Of a stretch of DNA of 64,000 bases, positions 57,900-64,000 are shown one piece after another. This DNA comes from Holophagaceae bacterium. Its GTDB lineage: Bacteria; Acidobacteriota; Holophagae; Holophagales; Holophagaceae. The position numbers were made by a program, and so were the translations under genes. The notes beneath the pieces were generated by a model. The model had not been told where the DNA came from. It made no database searches and saw nothing but the letters and a program-made list of their open reading frames with translations. The DNA is taken from positions 1-64,000 of the forward strand of contig JADKJH010000002.1 in NCBI GenBank assembly GCA_016722505.1, in the 5' to 3' direction. Each line of letters opens with the position of its first letter. The first letter of the stretch is position 1.

Positions 57900-58637
57900 T
57901 CAGGCGGCATGGCCCTGTTCCGGCTCACCCGCGGGTTCAGCAGGAGCTTCGGGTTCAGGCATGGGTTTCGGTTTGGTCGTGCAAGTGGGCGGAGGAGTCA
58001 CCGCGAACACAGAACCCAATGCGCGGTCCTGTTCTGGTTCGCCTTCGGGTTCAGCGGGCGCTTCAGGTTCAGGCTTCGGTTTCGGTTTGGTGGTGCAGGG
58101 GGGTGGAGGAGTCACTGCGAACACAGAACCCAACGCGCGATCCTGTTCTGGTTCGCCTTCGGGCTCAGCGGGGGCTTCTGGTTCAGGCTTAGGTTTCGGT
58201 TTGGTTGTGCAGGGAGGTGGAGGAGTCACTGCGAACACCGGGGCTGCCACCTCTGCCCATGCCTCAGATTGGTACTCCCGCCCGAAGGCGTTCCGCCAGA
58301 GATCACCCGTGCTGTTGAAGTACGCATACAGCTCTGGGCGTTCCTCGTCCTTGGCGCCGAACCCCGCATCGTGGTCCAGCAGATAACCAAGGAAGGCCAT
58401 GCAATCATGGTGATAGGCGACGGGGTGGAGCATATGGAGATGCCACATTTCGTCTATCTCCTGTGTTGGCGACAGCGTCATGTCTTGGTGCTCGGCGACA
58501 AGGGCCAGGAATCGGCGGTAGTCCATCTCGATGCGTCGCAATTCAGCCACGGGCATCGCTTTCAGGGCTCCCTTGACCAATTGGGCCGCTCGGACCAGGT
58601 CCACACTGAGATCGGGAAGTACCAGGGTCTGGGGCAT
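57900..58637 (-). CDS. GRDP-like protein with three 38-residue tandem repeats
   Basis: 245 residues. The N-terminal part (about 1-130) contains SPTQEIDEMWHLHMLHPVAYHHDCMAFLGYLLDHDAGF, a His-rich motif typical of glycine-rich-domain-protein-like (DUF1399-type) sequences. From residue 134 the protein is three repeats of VFAVTPPPPCTTKPKPKPEP and then EAPAEPEGEPEQDRALGS (38 residues, 114-bp DNA period at 57903-58238). No signal peptide is evident. AGGAGG precedes ATG 58637. Function unknown; the tail may be a flexible spacer. Confidence 0.75.
   Translation of the reverse strand: MPQTLVLPDLSVDLVRAAQLVKGALKAMPVAELRRIEMDYRRFLALVAEHQDMTLSPTQEIDEMWHLHMLHPVAYHHDCMAFLGYLLDHDAGFGAKDEERPELYAYFNSTGDLWRNAFGREYQSEAWAEVAAPVFAVTPPPPCTTKPKPKPEPEAPAEPEGEPEQDRALGSVFAVTPPPPCTTKPKPKPEPEAPAEPEGEPEQDRALGSVFAVTPPPTCTTKPKPMPEPEAPAEPAGEPEQGHAA
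57903..58238 (-). repeat. 114-bp tandem repeats, three units, inside the GRDP-like gene
   Basis: Units start at protein residues 134, 172 and 210. The DNA period is exactly 114 bp (TTCGGTTTGG at 57967, 58081 and 58195). Copies one and two are nearly identical; the third (3'-most) has Thr for one Pro and an altered end. Confidence 0.92.
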
Positions 58638-58786
58638 GAAGCCTCCTCCGGAAAGGCGCCTTGGGGCGCACATTGCAACGCACTGAAAGATGGATGCCTA
58701 AAGCGTACCCGCAGACAATTCCAGGTCAATGTGGGGTCGATTAAATGCTGGGCCAACCTACTGGGACATCCGCTTTCAGACTCAAC

Positions 58787-61700
58787 TCACGAAGGCTGTC
58801 TCTCCAGGGAGCGGCGAGCCCGCCGGGCCACACCTTCGAAGCCCAAAGCCCGGGCATCCAATTCCAACTTGCGAAGCGCCTTTGCATCCACCCCCTTGCC
58901 ACCGATCCCCAGCTGGGCCTGCACCAGCCGCGTCTCCAATCGTAGGGGGACGGAGCCCGCTTCTGCGGCCCGCTTGGCGGCCGACTTCAAACAGGTCTGG
59001 GAAGTGCCCAAGGCAGGGCTGATTTTGGCTTGCAGAAGATCCGCCTCGACCCGCCGCTCCATGAACCCTCCTGGGTAGGCGCCTGGCATGACGCGCGCCG
59101 CATCCATGCGCCGACCCTCCGACAATAGGATGGCCACTTCCAGCATGGCCGTGCGGGATTCACCCTCCGCCAGATTCAAACCATGGAATATCATGTTGGC
59201 CTTTTCACGCCAGTTCCTGGCCTCCGGAAGGCGGCCTTGTTCCAATTCCAGACTCGCCAGATCCAAGGCGCAATCCGCAGCCCAGACCCGGCGTCCTGAA
59301 CGTTCGATCAGATCGAAGGCCTCCACCAGACGCACCCGCGCTCCCGCCAAGTCTCCACGAGCTTGTTGCACCTTGCCCATCCACCTCAAGGTAATGCCTC
59401 TCACGGACATTTCCTGGGCTAGGCTGTGCAGGTGCAAGGATGCTTCCAGACTTCGCTGGGATGCATCCAATTGGCCGTCGGTATAGTCCACCATCCCCTT
59501 CAAGCGAAGCGTCTCCGCCTCCAAACCAGCTGCATGGGAGGATCTGGCCAAATTCAACAGCGGATCCAAGGCCAGGCTTGCCTCTTTCACTTTACCCTGG
59601 TCGAACAGGCAGAAGGCCTCATTCAGACGCAGCCAAGCGGTACGCAGCGGGCTACGGACCTGCTCCATCATAGGGATCGCTTTGCGGATGCTGGTGGTGC
59701 CATCGGCGGGACTGCCCTGGTCGGTCTGGATCATGGCCAGGACGACCTGTAATTCGGCGGCTTCACGGGGGTTGCCTAGGCGTGTGCTGAGCCTCGTCGC
59801 TTCTTCGACGCTTCCCTTTGCGGACTCAAAATGGCCGGCCTCAGCCTCGGCCATGGACCTAGCCCTCAGAGCCGCAGCCACATCCTTTGAGTCTCCGGCG
59901 CTAGCCCAGATCTCGCGGGCCTGATCAAAAGATTTCAGTGCGCCCGCTAGGTCCCCATCCTGATGGCGGACCGAGCCATCCTTCATTAATGCGTTTGCAA
60001 GAATCAGGTTCGCACCCTTGGCACGGCATAGTTCCATGGCTTTGGCGACGAATTCCTTCTGCCGCTTTGTTTGGCCCATGAGCATGGCCAGATGGGAGGC
60101 TGCCAGAGGTATCCGAGGATCGCCTGCGGCAGGCCCGCTGCCCTTGGCCATCTGATCCAGGGTGGATTGGGCATCGGGATATTTCCCGGCCATGCTCTGT
60201 GCCTGGGCCAGCCCCAGACCGTAATCCAGCCTGTCGGGGAAAAAGCCGAAAAGGACTTGGTAGGAGGCGATGGCCTTGTCCCAAAGATGCTCGGCAACCG
60301 CGGCATGGGCCTCCACACGCAAGTGTTCTTCGCGGCTCAAGCCACCCGCCTGCTCCAAGGCAAGCTTGGCTTCGGCCTTGGCCTTGGCGTCATACCCCAA
60401 TTGCGTCCAGGCCTCGGAGAGTACCGCGTGCGCCAATGAAAATTGAGGCTGGACCTGGACGGCTTGCTCCAAATGCACCTTGGCGCCCATGGCGTCGAAC
60501 TTACGAAGGCATTCGATGGCATCGCCGTAGTGCCGCATGGCTTCGGTGTTCTGTGGATAGGAGGAAACCATGGTCGACATGGCTTCCGGCGCGCCCGCTC
60601 CCAGCGCCAGACGGTTTCGCAACTGCGCGCCGGCACGATGGACGACCCCCAGGATCTCGCGGTCTGTGCCCTCTTCACGGATGGTGGTAAGGACTTCGCC
60701 ACTGCGCAAGTCGAGCAATTTCAAATCCACCCTGAAAGCTCCTTGCCCACCCTTGTTTGCCTCCGGCCCTATCTCCACAAAGGAGCCAGTCACCAGCATG
60801 TCCGTACCAAGGTTCCGACGGACCTGGCGCAATATGCCCTTGCCCAGTTCTGGTTTGTCGGATAGACCCAGTTCCACCCGCATGCGCGCCACCTCGGGAC
60901 CTGAGATCAACCTTAGCTTTTCATCCAACGACAGTTCAGTGCCCAGCATCTCGGCCAGCGCGGTGCCACGCCAGGCGGATTTGGGGTCGGATCCAATATT
61001 CTGGAACCCCAACACGGCGATGGAGGGACGTCCGAAAACTCCCTGGAACATCGGAGTCAGGGTGGTATTTCCCGGCGACGAACGCCAAGCCACCATTCCG
61101 CCGCCTACCATCAGCGTCGCCGCGGCTGCCAGTAGCAAGCGGCCCTTGCGCCGCGGTCGCGGCATCACGAAAAGCGGGTCTGGGTCCAGCGCCTCGCGCA
61201 GTTTCCGGGCCGAAGCGAAGCGGTCGTCGGGGTTACGGGCAAGGCAACGGGCCAGGAAGACGTCCCAGAATGGCTCCAACCCTGCCACAAAGGCACGAGG
61301 GGAGGGCGCGGGTTCCTTCAGGCGTAGGACGGCGGTGCCGATCGGATTGCTGCCTTTGAACGGCATGGCGCCAGTGAGCATCTCGAAGATCACGAGCCCC
61401 AAGGAATAGATGTCGCTCTTGGCAGTGATGAGGGTGCCCTCGACCTGCTCGGGGCTCATGTAAGCTGGAGTGCCCTGGAAATTCCCCAACAGCGCAGAGC
61501 CGCTGGGATGTTGGGCGAGGCCTTGGGATTCCTGGGAAAAGGCGAGGCCAAAATCGGTGATGACCGCCCTCAGACTGCCTTCACCGCTGGAGCTTTTCAC
61601 AAGCATGACATTGCTGGGCTTGAGGTCGCGGTGGATCACATCCACCGCATGGGCCGCCTCCAAGGCCGAGGCCATCTGCTGCGCCAAGCTCAGCGCCAAC

Positions 61701-62221
61701 GCAGGGTCCAGGGGTCCCGAGTGCCTTATCCGGGCCGAGAGGGACTCGCCCTGGAGCAGTTCCATGCTGAGGCACGCCACCTGGGTTCCGTCAGGCTGCT
61801 CGTGATGGAAGAAATCGTAGGTCCTGCAGACATTCGGATGGGTGACCTTGCGGGCAAGGCTCAGCTCCCGTTTGAACCGCTGCAAGGCGTCGTCGGAATT
61901 GATGTGCTCGCTGCCGATGGATTTCAGTGCGATGCGCTCAGCCAGATCCAGGTCCAAGGCTTCGTAGACCTCGCCCATTCCACCCCGGGACAGAAAACGC
62001 AGGACGCGGTAGCGCCCCGCCACGATGTGGCCTGTTTCGAAAAGAGGTGGATTGCCAAAAACCCCGCTGACTTGAGCCCCCATGGGAAACCCAGGAGAGG
62101 TGGGGTCCGAATCCCTGCTGCCCCCGGATCCCGTAGGGGGATCCTCGAAGGGATGGAACGGTGCACTAGGCCTTCCTTCGCCAGCGGCCAGAGGCAAATT
62201 GGGATCAAGATCAAACTGCAT
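58787..62221 (-). CDS. Ser/Thr protein kinase with C-terminal TPR sensor region
   Basis: A 1144-residue Pkn-type kinase. The N-terminal 60 residues are disordered. The kinase domain (about 67-335) has GRGGMGEVY-like LSRGGMGEVYEALD, Lys100 in ALKSI, HRDLKPSN with Asp199, DFG at 223-225 and GTPAYMSPEQVEG. A TM (RLLLAAAATLMVGGGMVAW, about residue 365) follows, then a domain like TolB N-terminal or adenylate-cyclase-associated regions (IAVLGFQNIGSDPKSAWRGTALAEMLGTELS), and roughly 500 residues of TPR-like helices. Receptor-like kinase; ligand unknown. It probably regulates envelope or stress genes. Confidence 0.92.
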   Translation of the reverse strand: MQFDLDPNLPLAAGEGRPSAPFHPFEDPPTGSGGSRDSDPTSPGFPMGAQVSGVFGNPPLFETGHIVAGRYRVLRFLSRGGMGEVYEALDLDLAERIALKSIGSEHINSDDALQRFKRELSLARKVTHPNVCRTYDFFHHEQPDGTQVACLSMELLQGESLSARIRHSGPLDPALALSLAQQMASALEAAHAVDVIHRDLKPSNVMLVKSSSGEGSLRAVITDFGLAFSQESQGLAQHPSGSALLGNFQGTPAYMSPEQVEGTLITAKSDIYSLGLVIFEMLTGAMPFKGSNPIGTAVLRLKEPAPSPRAFVAGLEPFWDVFLARCLARNPDDRFASARKLREALDPDPLFVMPRPRRKGRLLLAAAATLMVGGGMVAWRSSPGNTTLTPMFQGVFGRPSIAVLGFQNIGSDPKSAWRGTALAEMLGTELSLDEKLRLISGPEVARMRVELGLSDKPELGKGILRQVRRNLGTDMLVTGSFVEIGPEANKGGQGAFRVDLKLLDLRSGEVLTTIREEGTDREILGVVHRAGAQLRNRLALGAGAPEAMSTMVSSYPQNTEAMRHYGDAIECLRKFDAMGAKVHLEQAVQVQPQFSLAHAVLSEAWTQLGYDAKAKAEAKLALEQAGGLSREEHLRVEAHAAVAEHLWDKAIASYQVLFGFFPDRLDYGLGLAQAQSMAGKYPDAQSTLDQMAKGSGPAAGDPRIPLAASHLAMLMGQTKRQKEFVAKAMELCRAKGANLILANALMKDGSVRHQDGDLAGALKSFDQAREIWASAGDSKDVAAALRARSMAEAEAGHFESAKGSVEEATRLSTRLGNPREAAELQVVLAMIQTDQGSPADGTTSIRKAIPMMEQVRSPLRTAWLRLNEAFCLFDQGKVKEASLALDPLLNLARSSHAAGLEAETLRLKGMVDYTDGQLDASQRSLEASLHLHSLAQEMSVRGITLRWMGKVQQARGDLAGARVRLVEAFDLIERSGRRVWAADCALDLASLELEQGRLPEARNWREKANMIFHGLNLAEGESRTAMLEVAILLSEGRRMDAARVMPGAYPGGFMERRVEADLLQAKISPALGTSQTCLKSAAKRAAEAGSVPLRLETRLVQAQLGIGGKGVDAKALRKLELDARALGFEGVARRARRSLERQPS

Positions 62222-62377
62222 GGTGGGATGGTCCGGAAGAATGTCAAAAGTATGGACGGGATGATTGGCCCATGGAAGCCTTTTTCCTACCCAACTATTG
62301 GTTATTCATGCTCTCCCGAGCTATTCAGCAGTTATCTGAGGTCATATCAATAATCAATGCACTTGTCCGCAAGTGGC

Positions 62378-63280
62378 CTATTTGGCCAGCTCTCCCGCCT
62401 TGACGAACTTCACTTCGCCTTTTGTCCGTGGAATGAGCTTTTCCAGAGCCTCCACGGTCTCGGGATAGATGTGGGCGATGATCAGGACTTGGCCTTCTTT
62501 TTTGGCGATGGCCAAGGCACGGTCCCACTGCTTTTCCATGGCGGCAAAATCCTTCTCGTCATCCAGGAAGACTTTGCGTTGCACGGAATGGACGCCAAGC
62601 TCTTTGGCCACATCAAAGGCCACGCTTTCCTTTTCGGTGCGGCTGTCCACGAAGAAATCATGGCGGGCTTTGATTTCCTGGAGCACCCAGGTCATGCGCG
62701 GCTTGTCGGGGGTGATGCGGCTGCCCATGTGATTGTTGACGCCGGTGTGGTGCGGGATGTCATTCAGCGCTTTGCGGACCCTTTCACGGATTTCCATCTC
62801 AGTCAGATTGAACATCACGGCGTCAGGACCGGGATTCGCTTTGGGATAACCAATGGGCTCCATGGGCAGGTGCAACATCACTTCCTTGCCGCTCCTAAAA
62901 GCAATATTGGCGCTCTCCTTCGTGAATTCCTGATAAGGCAGCACCGCCACACTGAAGGCGATGGGTTGGGCGCAAAGCCGCGTCACCACCTCCGGCGCCG
63001 CATAGCCGAGGTCATCCACCACCAGCGCGAATTTGGGCAGCGCCGGTTCCGGCTCCTGTTTTGCGGTCACGGGTCTTGTGGGCTCGACACCTTTTGCCGG
63101 GTGCTTTGGTTCCGGTTCCGGTTTCGATTTCGCCTCGACCTTGGGCGGGGCGGTTTTTTGTTTCCGTTCACAGCTGGTCTGGCTCAAGAGCAAGCCGAGC
63201 CCCAGCCCCGCGAACAGCATGAACGCCCCCAGGCCCAGCAAGACCGTTGTGGATGGACCAGCGCTTTTCCGGCGGACCAT
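62378..63280 (-). CDS. divergent polysaccharide deacetylase (YibQ/DUF610 family)
   Basis: A 300-residue membrane-anchored or exported protein. TM (TTVLLGLGAFMLFAGLGLGLLL) and a Lys/Pro-rich linker precede the deacetylase-like fold: FALVVDDLGYAAPEVVTRLCAQPIAFSVAVLPY, FRSGKEVMLHLPMEP, VNNHMGSRITPDKPRMTWVLQEIKARHDFFVDSRTEKESVAFDVAKELGV, then VLIIAHIYPETVEAL. It is usually found beside an S41 protease gene, as here, and is thought to act on the cell wall; substrate unproven. The S41 gene ends 1 bp upstream of its start. Confidence 0.9.
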   Translation of the reverse strand: MVRRKSAGPSTTVLLGLGAFMLFAGLGLGLLLSQTSCERKQKTAPPKVEAKSKPEPEPKHPAKGVEPTRPVTAKQEPEPALPKFALVVDDLGYAAPEVVTRLCAQPIAFSVAVLPYQEFTKESANIAFRSGKEVMLHLPMEPIGYPKANPGPDAVMFNLTEMEIRERVRKALNDIPHHTGVNNHMGSRITPDKPRMTWVLQEIKARHDFFVDSRTEKESVAFDVAKELGVHSVQRKVFLDDEKDFAAMEKQWDRALAIAKKEGQVLIIAHIYPETVEALEKLIPRTKGEVKFVKAGELAK

Positions 63281-63281
63281 G

Positions 63282-64000
63282 TCAGGCGGCGTTCTGGCTA
63301 TCGTCCTTGGGTGTGGGCTTATCGTTCAGGCCCGCAAGGATCTTGGGGATAGGATCTTCGTCGGGCTTGAGTCCCTTCAGAACGTGATCGGGAATGATGC
63401 CCGCGCGGTCCAGCTTTTCGCCCCCGGCGCCAACCCAGCGTTTCGTCACGAGTTCCACCGCACCGCCCTGCCGAAGCAGCAGGCGGTTCCGCTCTACGCC
63501 TAGGCCTGGTGTGCGCTCGCCGAAAATGGGATCGCCCGCCTTCTTGAGAGCCGAAGCCATGGCTTCAGCGGGGCCCAGTGTGCTGGGGCCAAGCAGCAGG
63601 ATGGCTTTGGTGAAAGGCGCCTCACCGGCGGTCTTGAACTCCACGATGCGATCAGGTTGGCCGTGCTCCTGGATGGTGACAAAAGTGCCACCCGCCGCAA
63701 AAAGCCCCGTGGCCAAGGCCGCCTCGTTCAAATCCCCTTCCGAGCATTCCCGCAGATCCAGGATCAGCGGCAACTTGCGGTCCAGAGTAGCGAGCATGGA
63801 TTTTAGTTCGGCCGTGCGGCCAGGTATAAGATCCGGAATGGTGATCATCTGCGCCTTATCGCTTTTCTTCAGCACAATGTGGGCCGCGCTGGGTATTTCG
63901 CGCGTGAGGCTCACGGTTTTCAGCTGGGCCTCGATGGAGGCGTAGCGCAGCAAGCTGATGGACGTCCCAGCGGCTCCACGAAGCCTGCGCTCCAAAGTCC
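63282..64000 (-). CDS. S41-family (CtpA-like) protein, N-terminus beyond the window
   Basis: Only the C-terminal part (about 240 residues) is present. PDZ-peptidase core features: IPDLIPGRTAELKSMLATLDRKLPLILDLRECSEGDLNEAALATGLFA, ILLLGPSTLGPAEAMASALKKAGDPIFGERTPGLG, then a C-terminal segment (LDRAGIIPDHVLK). The family's Ser/Lys dyad (SASASE / TFGKG) seems to be replaced by Gly and Leu in this alignment, so it may be an inactive relative. It pairs with the deacetylase, a known neighbour. The start is outside the window. Confidence 0.75.
   Translation of the reverse strand, partial: TLERRLRGAAGTSISLLRYASIEAQLKTVSLTREIPSAAHIVLKKSDKAQMITIPDLIPGRTAELKSMLATLDRKLPLILDLRECSEGDLNEAALATGLFAAGGTFVTIQEHGQPDRIVEFKTAGEAPFTKAILLLGPSTLGPAEAMASALKKAGDPIFGERTPGLGVERNRLLLRQGGAVELVTKRWVGAGGEKLDRAGIIPDHVLKGLKPDEDPIPKILAGLNDKPTPKDDSQNAA

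Overview
The window is chromosomal DNA from a GC-rich, Gram-negative (diderm) bacterium. Supporting features are LolC/LolD, TonB-ExbB-ExbD, an MsbA-type exporter, creBCD, a murB-ftsQ-ftsA-ftsZ division cluster, and TPR and Ser/Thr-kinase proteins. Gene style and content fit Acidobacteriota, perhaps the Holophaga/Geothrix group. That placement is inference; no rRNA gene is present to settle it.

Layout. 0.2-1.3 kb: an integron-type tyrosine recombinase whose cassettes, if any, would lie left of the window. 1.4-3.0 kb: divergent folE and purM. 3.0-3.5 kb: a hicBA toxin-antitoxin pair. 3.5-7.5 kb: creB, creC and creD, with two related heptanucleotide repeat elements flanking creC and a match to the CreB 'cre tag' before creD. 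7.5-13.3 kb: acyltransferase, frr, a TSUP transporter and lolC-exonuclease-lolD. 13.3-19.4 kb: yceI, ruvX, ogt, murB, ftsQ, ftsA, ftsZ. 19.5-28.3 kb is accessory: an AT-richer nuclease-like gene, an imuB/dnaE2 mutagenesis cassette, a DUF1778/GNAT toxin-antitoxin pair and a DUF512 radical-SAM-like protein. 28.3-31.9 kb: a TonB energy-transduction operon with three exbD genes. 32.1-36.6 kb: tgt-yajC-secD-secF. 36.7-47.7 kb: an ArnD-like deacetylase, a PilZ protein, a metallophosphatase, a ThiE-AroK fusion, MsbA, an M28 peptidase, aroB and a TPR protein. 47.9-52.8 kb: tex, a lipoprotein and two tandem copies of signal peptidase I. 53.0-58.6 kb: a CoA-transferase, a DciA-like protein, tRNA-Pro(CGG) with an unexplained duplicated unit downstream, cutA, glpX and small enzymes. 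58.8-64 kb: a large Ser/Thr kinase, a divergent polysaccharide deacetylase and a truncated S41-like protein.

Most genes are housekeeping and several operons are canonical. The less ordinary material is: (1) a 133-bp unit present twice, 233 bp apart, after tRNA-Pro, with GNRA-capped hairpins and tRNA-like ends; (2) arrays of different heptanucleotides in several intergenic regions; (3) the ThiE-AroK fusion; (4) the tandem lepB duplication; (5) an exonuclease gene translationally locked between lolC and lolD; (6) two genes (acyltransferase and tex) whose true N-termini appear only after correcting a one-base G-run shift, which may be sequence errors.
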